64,000 nucleotides of DNA, taken from Megasphaera_A sueciensis (GTDB lineage Bacteria; Bacillota; Negativicutes; Veillonellales; Megasphaeraceae). Location of the stretch: positions 1,054,001 through 1,118,000 of the forward strand of contig NZ_CP116939.1 in assembly GCF_050219315.1 (NCBI RefSeq). The letters run 5' to 3'. The position numbers and the translations under genes were made by a program. Shown one piece after another: positions 1 through 7,763 of the stretch (within the stretch, counting starts at the first letter, position 1; each line of letters begins with the position of its first letter). Below the pieces are notes generated by a model. It was not told the origin of the DNA. It ran no database searches and saw only the letters and a program-made list of their open reading frames with translations.

Positions 1-91
1 CCGCAATTTCAACATCCGGACGCAGGAACGAAGTCCTGAAAGTACACCGCCCGATTCTTCCAAAACCGCTGATACCCATTTTTACTGTCAT
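1..91 (-). CDS. gap: Glyceraldehyde-3-phosphate dehydrogenase, N-terminal part (runs off left edge)
   Basis: The first 30 codons of a minus-strand gene that continues beyond the window. The peptide starts MTVKMGISGFGRIGR, the beginning of the NAD-binding Rossmann fold of GAPDH; the usual Asn of INGFGRIGR is Ser here. ATG at 91 is preceded by GGAGGAAAAGTA, a strong ribosome site. Two complete GAPDH genes lie at 31284 and 32530, so this is a third homologue. Only the N-terminus is visible, so cofactor preference and catalytic residues cannot be judged. The role is glycolytic or gluconeogenic oxidation of glyceraldehyde-3-phosphate by family; which direction is not known. Confidence 0.85.
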   Translation of the reverse strand, partial: MTVKMGISGFGRIGRCTFRTSFLRPDVEIA

Positions 92-110
92 TACTTTTCC
101 TCCTTACATT

Positions 111-139
111 TTAAGTGGTACGATTTTCGTCCCACTTAA
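111..139. promoter_or_regulatory. Inverted repeat in the leader of the left-edge gap gene
   Basis: TTAAGTGG (111-118) and CCACTTAA (132-139) are exact inverted arms. Inside them ACGA and TCGT also pair, so the element is a near-continuous 13-bp hairpin or operator. It ends about 7 bp upstream of the ribosome site of the gap gene. It could be a repressor operator (CggR-like regulation of gap is known in Firmicutes, but the CggR consensus is not matched) or an RNA hairpin. Confidence 0.5.
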
Positions 140-198
140 GCTAGACAAAAGTATTTTTCCAAAGGACGCTTGACCCTTTACTCAAATCTTACAGTTAT

Positions 199-227
199 AG
201 TGTATACTAAACTTTATTTCTTGTCTA
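199..227 (-). promoter_or_regulatory. Possible promoter of the left-edge gap gene
   Basis: On the minus strand TAGACA (222-227) and TACACT (199-204) are 17 bp apart. Each matches the sigma-A hexamers at four or five positions. The stretch around it (140-300) is AT-rich and holds no gene that I can see. Confidence 0.3.
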
Positions 228-302
228 CTACTTTTGCATTATTATTTAATTAGAATAAACGATTGAAGAAAGAAAAGGCTAAATACTTGGTATTTACCTT
301 AT

Positions 303-345
303 TTTATAAGAAACAACGCATATCCTCGTTTGAATATGCGTTGTT
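303..345 (-). terminator. Rho-independent terminator after the hexuronate MFS gene
   Basis: A perfect 12-bp stem, AACAACGCATAT (312-323) with ATATGCGTTGTT (334-345), loop of 10. Reading on the minus strand it is followed by TTTCTTAT. It lies 50 bp past the stop of the MFS gene. Confidence 0.8.
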
Positions 346-395
346 AAAAATATCTTACATACATTATATAATAAGTACCATAAACTATAAAAATA

Positions 396-1667
396 TTATT
401 TTATATCTATAGGTAAAGGTTCTACCCTACCTACAAGAAATAAATATGACAGAGCTCCTACAATACATAAAATACCAGCAACGGCCAGCGGAATAAAAAA
501 CGATCCTTGTGTAATAGTCAACATTACCCCCGTAAAAGTAGTAATAAAAATACCGGCTAAATTACCAGCAAAATTCATAATTCCACCAATAGAAGCTACG
601 TGTCCTGGCGTTGGCGATATTTCCCCAACTATTACCCATGTATTAGATCCTGCAAAAGACAAACTAGCATAAGATAATGCAAATAAAGCTAAACAAATCC
701 ATATGCTATCGACAAAAGCACACAAAGCAATACAAGAAGAAGTCAACATCCCACCTACAAGGCAAACTTTACGAGAAAAAGTAGCGGTATGTCCTCGACG
801 CAAAAGCCAATCGGAAGTAAATCCACCTAACCAGCCCCCCGGTATCGCTAATAATGCGGGCAACATACCTAAAGTTCCCAGTGCCTTCAAAGAAAATCCT
901 CGTGTATCCATTAAATAACTCGGAAACCATGTAATAAAAAAATAAATTGCAAAATTCAAACAAAATAATCCAATCATAAGTCCCCATACGGTACGATAAT
1001 GAAATAAGCTAGACCAAGCCACTTTCTTCTGAGAAGTTTCCTCTGTTGCTTGTTCTCCTCGTTCGGCCAATAAAGCTTCTACCTCTTTCGGTGCAATATC
1101 GCGGTATTTTTCCGGATCACGATAGATAAACCACCATGCAAAAGCCCAAAGAATACCCATAGCACCAGTAATAATAAATGATCCTCTCCATCCAACAATA
1201 GTAATAATCCAAGCAATGAGAGGTAATGACAAAGCGGAACCAACGCGAGAGCCACTATCAAAAATACTGCAAGCTATTCCTCTTTGACTATGAGGGAACC
1301 AATTATAAGCAACCTTAGCAAAAGATGGCATAGCTGCCGATTCACCGACACCAAGTAAAAATCGGGAACCAATCATTTGTCCTATGCTATGAGCAAGCCC
1401 CGTCGTTGCCGTAAAAATAGACCACCACCCCACAGCAAATGCCAAGCTAACACGTACACCGACTTTGTCAATAAACCATCCAGATGGCAATTGGAATAGT
1501 GCATAAGTCCAGAAGAACGCACTTAATACTAACCCCATTGTAGCTGCATCTAATCCCAACTCAAGTCGAATATGCGGTGCTGCTATCGCTAAATTAGCTC
1601 TATCAATATAATTGATAGCATTCGCTAAAAAACACAACCCAATGAGTCCCCAACGCATTTTAAACAT
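396..1667 (-). CDS. MFS transporter, anion:cation symporter family, probable hexuronate importer (ExuT-like)
   Basis: 423 aa, about 12 membrane segments, N-terminal NYIDRANLAIAAP and the conserved GESAAMPSFAKVAYNWFP region typical of the anion:cation symporter (ACS) family that includes ExuT and galactonate/glucarate carriers. Start at ATG 1667 with AAAGGAG seven bases upstream. It follows uxuA by 26 bp on the same strand and ends in a clear terminator, so it is the distal gene of a uxuA-transporter operon. That context points to glucuronate or fructuronate uptake. The gene is visibly richer in A+T than uxuA, as is gntP at 6417, so it may have been acquired separately. Substrate is inferred, not shown. 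Confidence 0.85.
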   Translation of the reverse strand: MFKMRWGLIGLCFLANAINYIDRANLAIAAPHIRLELGLDAATMGLVLSAFFWTYALFQLPSGWFIDKVGVRVSLAFAVGWWSIFTATTGLAHSIGQMIGSRFLLGVGESAAMPSFAKVAYNWFPHSQRGIACSIFDSGSRVGSALSLPLIAWIITIVGWRGSFIITGAMGILWAFAWWFIYRDPEKYRDIAPKEVEALLAERGEQATEETSQKKVAWSSLFHYRTVWGLMIGLFCLNFAIYFFITWFPSYLMDTRGFSLKALGTLGMLPALLAIPGGWLGGFTSDWLLRRGHTATFSRKVCLVGGMLTSSCIALCAFVDSIWICLALFALSYASLSFAGSNTWVIVGEISPTPGHVASIGGIMNFAGNLAGIFITTFTGVMLTITQGSFFIPLAVAGILCIVGALSYLFLVGRVEPLPIDIK

Positions 1668-1693
1668 AAAACCACTCCTTTTTTATGTATCAC

Positions 1694-2773
1694 TTATTTT
1701 TGTCCGCAGATACGACAAATTGCATCCCACAAGCCGCATAAATAATTAGCTCCCAGCGCTCTGTCGAACAATCCATACCCCGGACGGCCTGTTTCATCCC
1801 ATATCATGCGGCCGTGATCCGGACGGATCGGTCCGTCGAAATCAATATCATACAAAGCCTTCATAATTTCAAACATATCCAAGGATCCATATTTTGATTT
1901 ATGTGCCACTTCGTTAAATACCCACGGTTCATGGACCTGAATATTGCGGACATGCATGAAATTGATGCGTTTTTGTTTGCCGAACTTGCGAATAATGTGA
2001 GGAATATCATTCTGCAAATTAGACCCCAGCGATCCGGTGCAAATAGTAAAGCCATTGCTTTCACTATCTACCATAGCCGCAATCTTGTCCAGATCCTTTT
2101 CATTTTTGACAATTCGCGGAAGTCCAAACACGGAAATAGGAGGATCATCGGGATGGATCGCCATCTTGATGCCGCATTCCTCAGCCACCGGAATAACGGC
2201 CTTCAGGAAATATTCCAAATTTTTGCGTAATCCGTCTTCGTCCATGCCGGCATACTGTTCAAACAAAACAGATAGTTCCGTCAGTCGTTCCGGTTCCCAT
2301 CCGGGAAGAATAAAACCATTGCTGTTGTCGATAATTTCTTTGGCCATATCCTGCGGTGTTTTACCGGCAATCAAATGATAATCATAAGATAAAGCCGTAG
2401 AACCATCATACAACGGCTTCGCCAAATCTGTCCGAGTCCAGTCAAATACGGGCATGAAATTGTAACAAACCATTTCGATCCCCGCTTTTGCTGCATTGCG
2501 CAGAGAAATAATATAGTTCTCAATATACTGATCCCGACTGGGAAGACCCAACTTAATATCTTCGTGAACATTAATGCTTTCCAAATCTTTAAAGACCAAC
2601 TGATGTGCTTCTGCCTGCTCCCGAATCGCCATAAGCGGTTCCACCGGCCATGCCGCTCCTACAGGAACATCAAACAAAGCCCCTACGATGCCATCCATAC
2701 CGGGAATCTGCCGAATCTCCTGTAATGTGATTTTATCATCTTTCTCTCCATACCAACGAAATGTCATTCTCAT
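1694..2773 (-). CDS. uxuA: Mannonate dehydratase
   Basis: 359 aa, the normal length for UxuA. The N-terminus MRMTFRWYGEKDDKITLQEI, the GWEPERL segment, the IHPDDPP motif and the FMHVRN and PDHGRMIWDE segments near the C-terminus are diagnostic of the family. It dehydrates D-mannonate to 2-keto-3-deoxygluconate in the cytoplasm, the last step specific to glucuronate breakdown. Start ATG at 2773 has GGAGG nine bases upstream; the ATG two codons later is too far from it. It lies between the GntR regulator and the MFS carrier. A degraded second copy lies at 9391-9697 inside the other hexuronate operon. Confidence 0.96.
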   Translation of the reverse strand: MRMTFRWYGEKDDKITLQEIRQIPGMDGIVGALFDVPVGAAWPVEPLMAIREQAEAHQLVFKDLESINVHEDIKLGLPSRDQYIENYIISLRNAAKAGIEMVCYNFMPVFDWTRTDLAKPLYDGSTALSYDYHLIAGKTPQDMAKEIIDNSNGFILPGWEPERLTELSVLFEQYAGMDEDGLRKNLEYFLKAVIPVAEECGIKMAIHPDDPPISVFGLPRIVKNEKDLDKIAAMVDSESNGFTICTGSLGSNLQNDIPHIIRKFGKQKRINFMHVRNIQVHEPWVFNEVAHKSKYGSLDMFEIMKALYDIDFDGPIRPDHGRMIWDETGRPGYGLFDRALGANYLCGLWDAICRICGQK

Positions 2774-2838
2774 TGCCGTATGCCTCCATTATGAAATATA
2801 TAGTGTATTACCCTATCGACTTTTTTTCTTACATAAGA

Positions 2839-2857
2839 TATACTACCATACTAGTAT
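2839..2857. promoter_or_regulatory. Candidate GntR operator upstream of uxuA
   Basis: The 15-mer TATACTACCATACTA (2839-2853) overlaps the perfect palindrome ATACTAGTAT (2848-2857), 66 bp upstream of the uxuA start. The identical 15-mer recurs at 3792-3806 in front of the gntR gene. GntR/FCD regulators usually bind short AT-rich palindromes, so this is a good candidate site for the regulator encoded next door. Confidence 0.65.
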
Positions 2858-2940
2858 ATCTGTTTGCAATATAAGAGTCCTATAATGCAAAAAGCATACC
2901 ATTTTATCAACCTTCATGCATTTTTCGAATATATGCCCAT

Positions 2941-2983
2941 AAAAAATGACCGGCTGCTTGTGCGTACACAAACAACCGATCAT
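2941..2983 (-). terminator. Terminator after gntR
   Basis: An imperfect long stem (2946-2962 with 2967-2983, loop of 4), followed on the minus strand by a run of T (2941-2946). It lies 34 bp past the gntR stop and before the uxuA operator region. Confidence 0.6.
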
Positions 2984-3016
2984 CCCTATGCGTATAGCAT
3001 AAAAAATACCTTGCGT

Positions 3017-3706
3017 TTATTTAAAATATTCCGGATACTGCTTTTTCAATGCATCTACGTCTCCGATCACTTTATTGACATGCTTCGTTATAATATCGAT
3101 CCCCGCCGACACATCATGCCCGACGATAGACCGCATGATCAGGCGATGCTGCTCATAGAGCAGCTGCATTTCCGTCTGCGCGGCAGATACATTCAGTACG
3201 CGGGCACGGATATAATTGATATTGGCATTTTGCAGCAATTGCCAAATACTCGGTTTAGCACAACCGGAAAAAATGATACAATGCATTTCATTGTCCAATT
3301 CATAAAACCGGCTGGCATCGAATTTCTGCAAGACGTGCTCCTGATCCGCCAGACACGCTTCCAACCTCTTTAAATACGACTCGGGAAAAGATCGGCATGC
3401 CAGTTCCATGACGGCCCGTTCCAACGTTACGCGCAGAAAACGGAACTCGGCGATCTGCGCCGTATCAATTTTTGATATATAAGTCCCGCGCTGCGGCAAA
3501 ATCTCCAGCAGCCCCGCCTGAGCCAAGCGGATAAACGCTTCCCGTACAGGAGTCCTGCTGATAGACAACCGATCGGATATCTCCTTTTCGGATATTGCCG
3601 TTCCCGGAACCAGATGCAGTGACATAATATTCTCAAAAATAACGCGATATGCATACTCTCGTACAGATTCATTTGTTTTCTGTTCCAACATTTCCAACTT
3701 GCTCAC
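3017..3706 (-). CDS. GntR family regulator, FCD (FadR) subfamily
   Basis: 229 aa. Residues about 10-80 form the winged helix, with LSISRTPVREAFIRLAQAGLL as the recognition region, and residues 85-220 form the all-helical FCD ligand domain with its Asp/His metal site (residues such as ELDNEMHCIIF and LYEQHRLIMRSI). The start is GTG at 3706, with GGAGG nine bases upstream. Its position directly upstream of uxuA and the hexuronate carrier, and a shared 15-bp motif in front of both genes, suggest a UxuR/ExuR-like repressor released by a hexuronate intermediate. Ligand is inferred from context. Confidence 0.88.
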   Translation of the reverse strand: MSKLEMLEQKTNESVREYAYRVIFENIMSLHLVPGTAISEKEISDRLSISRTPVREAFIRLAQAGLLEILPQRGTYISKIDTAQIAEFRFLRVTLERAVMELACRSFPESYLKRLEACLADQEHVLQKFDASRFYELDNEMHCIIFSGCAKPSIWQLLQNANINYIRARVLNVSAAQTEMQLLYEQHRLIMRSIVGHDVSAGIDIITKHVNKVIGDVDALKKQYPEYFK

Positions 3707-3791
3707 CCCGGCACGCCTCCATTTTTACGTGTTGACGGAATCCGGTCTCCCGTGACCCCTTTCATACACGGACATACATATATTTATTAAT

Positions 3792-3806
3792 TATACTACC
3801 ATACTA
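3792..3806. promoter_or_regulatory. Candidate GntR operator upstream of gntR
   Basis: TATACTACCATACTA, identical to 2839-2853, 86 bp upstream of the gntR start codon. Its presence at both genes suggests autoregulation plus control of uxuA. Confidence 0.65.
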
Positions 3807-3913
3807 CAATTAGATTATGCAAACAAATAGCAAGGCATCTGTACATATTTTCTGTCCTATACATTATATCATTTACAATAATCGCATATTCACGGACATC
3901 TTTACTATATAAG

Positions 3914-4492
3914 TTAACCTAGATGGTATCGGCGGCATTTAGTTAAAACAAATCTCTCTATACGCTGGTACGCAATCATAACCATCGTTCCTAAATAACG
4001 ATGGTAAACTATAGAGGTACACCAGACAATAATAAATCCTCCCAATACATCCATAGGATAATGATGACCTACGTATATACGAGAAACCCCCACTAGTATC
4101 GACAATATAAATAACAGGCGTCCCACCCAAGGGGAACTATATAGAATTCCCATAGCTATGCTCATAGTCCCAACTGCATGATCACTTGGAAATCCGGCAT
4201 CGGGAACATGAGGCAGCAGCATATTGACTTTGTGATCTACAAAAGGACGGTTTTCATAATATACCCTGCCAATACAAAGAGTAATAAACAAGGACAATAT
4301 CACATATACTCCTGTAGCGAAAGCCTGTTGACGCAAATGGGAGTTTTTATAAAAAACTCCCATACCATACATTCCCATTAAAATAAGTATAAACACAATC
4401 GGCACATATTCCGTACATGCTTTCATTATGATGTCCAAAAGGTATATGTTGCCCGCAGCTCCATTGATCAAAGTAAATACTTCATAATTCAT
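3914..4492 (-). CDS. PAP2-family membrane phosphatase (undecaprenyl-diphosphatase-like)
   Basis: 192 aa with about five membrane segments. The three signature motifs of the PAP2 superfamily are present: RVYYENRP (motif 1, Arg in place of the usual leading Lys), FPSDHAVG (motif 2) and SRIYVGHHYPMDVLGG (motif 3, with the catalytic His and Asp). Members of this size include BcrC-type undecaprenyl pyrophosphatases that recycle the lipid carrier for cell-wall synthesis. It is the last gene of a cluster with padR, a HAAS-domain protein and a small membrane protein, 20 bp after the latter. An envelope-stress function is likely; the exact lipid substrate is inferred. Confidence 0.88.
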   Translation of the reverse strand: MNYEVFTLINGAAGNIYLLDIIMKACTEYVPIVFILILMGMYGMGVFYKNSHLRQQAFATGVYVILSLFITLCIGRVYYENRPFVDHKVNMLLPHVPDAGFPSDHAVGTMSIAMGILYSSPWVGRLLFILSILVGVSRIYVGHHYPMDVLGGFIIVWCTSIVYHRYLGTMVMIAYQRIERFVLTKCRRYHLG

Positions 4493-4512
4493 AGTTCCGT
4501 TGTTCCCTCCGA

Positions 4513-4827
4513 TTAATTTCCATCATCAGCAGCAGTAGTATGCAATGGAGCTGAATTGGAATTATCCTGTTGTTCGAATGATTTTTTCTCTTTCATAAAA
4601 TCATCGGACGGTTCTTGTTTAAGTTGTTCCTTATGATCGCGCCCATCCTTTGTATCGTGAACATATTTTCTATGATGATCCTTCTCCTGTTTTTCAAAAT
4701 GTACTACCTGTTTGCCATAGTCGGTATACCAAGAAGTAATATGGGTAATGTCATTTACTATAAAAGAAGTGAAGCCTATTCCTAAACAAAATAACGACAA
4801 TATGGCTGTAATTAATATTTTTTTCAT
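4513..4827 (-). CDS. Small membrane-anchored protein of unknown function
   Basis: 104 aa. One N-terminal hydrophobic segment (residues 3-25, ILITAILSLFCLGIGFTSF) is followed by a highly charged, His-rich, low-complexity tail that is probably extracytoplasmic. I do not recognise a family. I chose the ATG at 4827, which gives a clean signal/anchor sequence and has AAAGGG upstream; the in-frame ATG at 4851 has no ribosome site. It lies 16 bp after the HAAS-domain gene and 20 bp before the PAP2 gene, so it is almost certainly cotranscribed with them. Confidence 0.65.
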   Translation of the reverse strand: MKKILITAILSLFCLGIGFTSFIVNDITHITSWYTDYGKQVVHFEKQEKDHHRKYVHDTKDGRDHKEQLKQEPSDDFMKEKKSFEQQDNSNSAPLHTTAADDGN

Positions 4828-4843
4828 ATTCCGATCCGCCCTT

Positions 4844-5392
4844 TCAAACATGGTTACGCCATTTCATAATTTCCTTACCAATAAAGAAGAACGTCAACCC
4901 TCCGCAAAACCCAAATCCGGCAAGTGCTGCCAACGTAATCGGTGAAATCACCGGCAATGGCGGTAAATTAGTAAAAGGCTGCCATACTATTGATAATAAA
5001 TACACCAAAATCGGCGTCACAAACCAGAATAAGATAGTCAATATGTATGACAAAACCCCGGAAGCCAATATAACGGTTTTTGATACACTTCTAGCCATAT
5101 AAGGCAGTTGTGGCTGCACGGTTGTCTTAAATGATTCTTGTGCTCGTTCTACCATTTCTTGTATATTTCCTTTAAGCAATCCTTTCCGTTCACTTATAAC
5201 GCCTTCACTCATATAAGCCTCATAGATATCTTTAGGACTTCCCAGCGATTCTATTATTTCTTGTTCGGTAAGGCCTTGTTCTGCCCCAATTCGAAAATGT
5301 TCTTCATAATCATATAATATTTCAGTTAGGTCATCTTTTTTAGCTTTACTAAAATAGTATCGCAATAAATCTATAAATTCTGTTTTATTCAT
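4844..5392 (-). CDS. HAAS-domain (DUF1700-type) membrane protein
   Basis: 182 aa. Residues 1-65 (MNKTEFIDLLRYYFSKAKKD through SLGSPKDIYEAYM) match the HAAS signalling domain that is regularly paired with PadR regulators in Firmicutes. Two hydrophobic segments follow (about 105-135 and 150-172). Its ATG abuts the stop of padR directly, and GAGGTG within the end of padR serves as its ribosome site, so the two are translationally coupled. Known partners suggest it relays a membrane or lipid signal to PadR; that is inference from family context. Confidence 0.85.
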   Translation of the reverse strand: MNKTEFIDLLRYYFSKAKKDDLTEILYDYEEHFRIGAEQGLTEQEIIESLGSPKDIYEAYMSEGVISERKGLLKGNIQEMVERAQESFKTTVQPQLPYMARSVSKTVILASGVLSYILTILFWFVTPILVYLLSIVWQPFTNLPPLPVISPITLAALAGFGFCGGLTFFFIGKEIMKWRNHV

Positions 5393-5707
5393 TTATTTCA
5401 CCTCGTTTAGTAACTGATTTACCGCTTCCGAAAAAACAATCCACTCATCTCTCATTTTTAAAAAAGCCCTTTTTCCCATTTCTGTCATTTTATAATATTT
5501 ACGTGGAGGTCCGCTATTTGACTCTGCCAAATAGGTTTCTACAAACAGATCTCTTTTTAAACGATTAAGCAAAGGATATATCGTTCCTTCTGATATTTCC
5601 ATATGTTTTGATACTTCTGCCACAATTTCATAACCATAACAATCTTTATGGACAAGTTGTGCTAAAACAAGCAATTCAATAACACCTTTTTTTAATTGAA
5701 TATTCAT
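5393..5707 (-). CDS. PadR family transcriptional regulator
   Basis: 104 aa, the short (PadR-s1) form: winged helix with YGYEIVAEVSKHM, then the wing motif EGTIYPLLNRLKRDLFVETY and GPPRKYYKMTEMGKRAFLKM. GGGAGGTGAACGA precedes the ATG. First gene of the padR-HAAS-small membrane protein-PAP2 operon. Its promoter is overlapped by a perfect 16-bp inverted repeat (5778-5824), strongly suggesting autorepression. Confidence 0.93.
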   Translation of the reverse strand: MNIQLKKGVIELLVLAQLVHKDCYGYEIVAEVSKHMEISEGTIYPLLNRLKRDLFVETYLAESNSGPPRKYYKMTEMGKRAFLKMRDEWIVFSEAVNQLLNEVK

Positions 5708-5777
5708 TCGTTCACCTCCCGGGTCATATTTAAAACTGCAAGGTTCTTATTTTTACTACTTTTTTAAACTTACTGTT

Positions 5778-5806
5778 ATTATATAGCATAGTATCTTTTA
5801 TTGCAA
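5778..5806 (-). promoter_or_regulatory. padR operon promoter
   Basis: On the minus strand TTGCAA (5801-5806) and TATAAT (5778-5783) are separated by exactly 17 bp. The start codon of padR is 71 bp downstream. Confidence 0.75.
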
Positions 5807-5824
5807 GGTACTATGCTATATAAT
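5778..5824. promoter_or_regulatory. Probable PadR operator: perfect 16-bp inverted repeat
   Basis: ATTATATAGCATAGTA (5778-5793) and TACTATGCTATATAAT (5809-5824) are exact inverted copies with a 15-bp spacer. The arms cover both the -10 hexamer and flank the -35 hexamer of the padR promoter, a layout expected for a dimeric autorepressor. Confidence 0.75.
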
Positions 5825-5891
5825 ATTTATTTTTTATAAAAATAAATACAAAAGTTATATGTACCTTACCAACTATATTCTTATAATATTA

Positions 5892-5919
5892 AAAAGCTCT
5901 CTGTAAAAAGAGAGCTTTT
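5892..5919 (-). terminator. Terminator after the HIT-family gene
   Basis: AAAAGCTCTCT (5892-5902) pairs perfectly with AGAGAGCTTTT (5909-5919), loop of 6. On the minus strand it runs into TTTTTAATATT. It lies 15 bp past the HIT gene stop. Confidence 0.85.
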
Positions 5920-5933
5920 CCTATCTGCTGCGC

Positions 5934-6353
5934 TTACAAATTATCTTTGATTTTTTGGATCATAGCCGCATAGGCTTCTTCTTGTAAAAAAATTTTCTGC
6001 GGATTCATTTGAAAAACTCCGTTCCATTCAAATTGATCCTTGTATTTTGGCACGAGATGCATATGAAGATGATGCCCTGTATCCGCATAAGCCCCATAAT
6101 TGATTTTGTCCGGATGAAACGCCGCGCGGATCGCTTTCGCTGCCCGATTGACATCGGCAAAGAAGGCGTTCCGTCCCTCGTCACTGATATCCGTCATTTC
6201 ACTGACATGTTCTTTATAGGCTACGATACATCGTCCCGGATGACTTTGTTCCTTGAACAAAACCAGCATGCTGACAGACAAATCACAAATATATATGCCG
6301 AAGGCATCCAGCGGTTTGCCCTTTACGCAATATCCACAAGTAGTATCTATCAC
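5934..6353 (-). CDS. HIT family protein (nucleotide hydrolase/transferase fold)
   Basis: 139 aa. The histidine-triad motif is HLHMHLVPK at about residues 93-101, preceded by NYGAYADTGH. An N-terminal CGYC pair may bind zinc. The start is GTG at 6353, with AAGGGGG about nine bases upstream. HIT proteins hydrolyse nucleotide phosphoramidates or dinucleoside polyphosphates. It appears to be a single-gene unit with its own terminator, between the PadR cluster and the second hexuronate operon; nothing in the context specifies its substrate. Confidence 0.88.
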   Translation of the reverse strand: MIDTTCGYCVKGKPLDAFGIYICDLSVSMLVLFKEQSHPGRCIVAYKEHVSEMTDISDEGRNAFFADVNRAAKAIRAAFHPDKINYGAYADTGHHLHMHLVPKYKDQFEWNGVFQMNPQKIFLQEEAYAAMIQKIKDNL

Positions 6354-6416
6354 GACTTTGTCCCCCTTGCGACTAAAATTTAATTTTTCTATAACAATCC
6401 TGACTGATAAAAAACC

Positions 6417-7751
6417 TTAAAGTAAAAAACTTAAAAGTAAAACCATCCCTAAGCCAACTACAGAATTTACTAATTCAAGCAGTCCCCAAGTTTTAAAAGT
6501 TTGTCCTATAGACAAATTAAAAGTTTCCTTCATAAGCCAAAAAGCAGCATCATTTGGCATGGTAATTGTGTTACTACCTGCCGCGGTTGCCAACATCATT
6601 AAGGTCGGATCAACATGAAACACAGGAATCAAAGGTCCTACAATACCTGCCGCCGTAATCGCCGATACAGCGCCTTGCCCAGTTGCCCAACGAATAATAA
6701 CAGTAATAATCCATGCTAAAATAAGAGGTGAAATAGAAAGTCCAGTAACAGCCGCTGCAATATGCTGACCGACTCCAGCATTAATAATTACTTCTTTAAA
6801 TACCCCGCCTGCTCCAATAATAAGTACTACTGTAGAAATTCCTTTAATCGCCACAGTAATAGATTCAGATGCTTCTGCAACGGTTCTACCCGCACGAACT
6901 CCGAACACATATACTGCAATTAATACAGCTAATAATAAACTAATATTAGGACTCCCTAAAAACGAAAACACGTGAACAAGCGTATTTTCGGTCCCATAAA
7001 GACCTGTAAGAATGGTATTTCCAATCATTAACAATGCAGGAATCAACGGAATTAATAAACAAATTATAAAATGCGGTAATTTATAGTTGCACAAATCTTC
7101 CTCTTTAAAACTTCCCAATTTAGGTTCCGCATATGTATCAATCCCCTTTAAAAATCGAGGAAGAATGATACCTGCACAGATAACAGAAGGGATTAAAACA
7201 ATCATACCTAACAGGTAAATAGATCCGCTATCAGCACCAAAAGCATCCATCAATGCAACCGGACCTGGCTGAGGAGGTAATAAGCTATGTGCTTGTGCCA
7301 CCGCTGCTAAAACGGGGATAATTAAAACCATGTACGGTATTTTAGCTTCTTTAGCAATACTAATTACTAAGGGTACTACAACCATAAACGCAACTTCAAA
7401 AAACATCGAGACACCAAAAATAGTACCAACAATCAAGAGCCCCCATCTTAGAAAACGTTCGCCACAAGAAGCTACAATAGTATCTGCTATCTTCTTGGAA
7501 GCACCACAATCTGTCATCAATTGCCCCAACGCTGCACCTAAAACAATGATAAGACCTACTCCCCCTAAAGTGCTTCCCGCTCCTTGAGTAACAGCTTTAA
7601 TTAAAGATGTGCTATCCATACCTTCTGCAAAAGCAACAAATATAGCTATCAAAAGCAAAGCAATCATACTGTGTAATTTAACTTTAACGGTCAGTATCAA
7701 TAATAAAATGATGGCAAATATAACCCATAACACAGGTATCCAATGTTCCAT
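6417..7751 (-). CDS. GntP family gluconate/sugar-acid:H+ symporter
   Basis: 444 aa with about 12-14 membrane segments. The segments LLPPQPGPVALMDAFGAD, IIRWATGQGAVSAITAAGIVGP and AAGSNTITMPNDAAFWLM are conserved in GntP-family carriers for gluconate, fructuronate and related acids. GGGAGAGATTGAA precedes the ATG at 7751. It is the last gene of the uxaCBA-uxuB operon, 12 bp after uxuB. Context suggests uptake of a hexuronate or aldonate. It is clearly richer in A+T than uxuB next to it, as is the MFS carrier at 396. Confidence 0.88.
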   Translation of the reverse strand: MEHWIPVLWVIFAIILLLILTVKVKLHSMIALLLIAIFVAFAEGMDSTSLIKAVTQGAGSTLGGVGLIIVLGAALGQLMTDCGASKKIADTIVASCGERFLRWGLLIVGTIFGVSMFFEVAFMVVVPLVISIAKEAKIPYMVLIIPVLAAVAQAHSLLPPQPGPVALMDAFGADSGSIYLLGMIVLIPSVICAGIILPRFLKGIDTYAEPKLGSFKEEDLCNYKLPHFIICLLIPLIPALLMIGNTILTGLYGTENTLVHVFSFLGSPNISLLLAVLIAVYVFGVRAGRTVAEASESITVAIKGISTVVLIIGAGGVFKEVIINAGVGQHIAAAVTGLSISPLILAWIITVIIRWATGQGAVSAITAAGIVGPLIPVFHVDPTLMMLATAAGSNTITMPNDAAFWLMKETFNLSIGQTFKTWGLLELVNSVVGLGMVLLLSFLL

Positions 7752-7763
7752 TTCAATCTCTCC

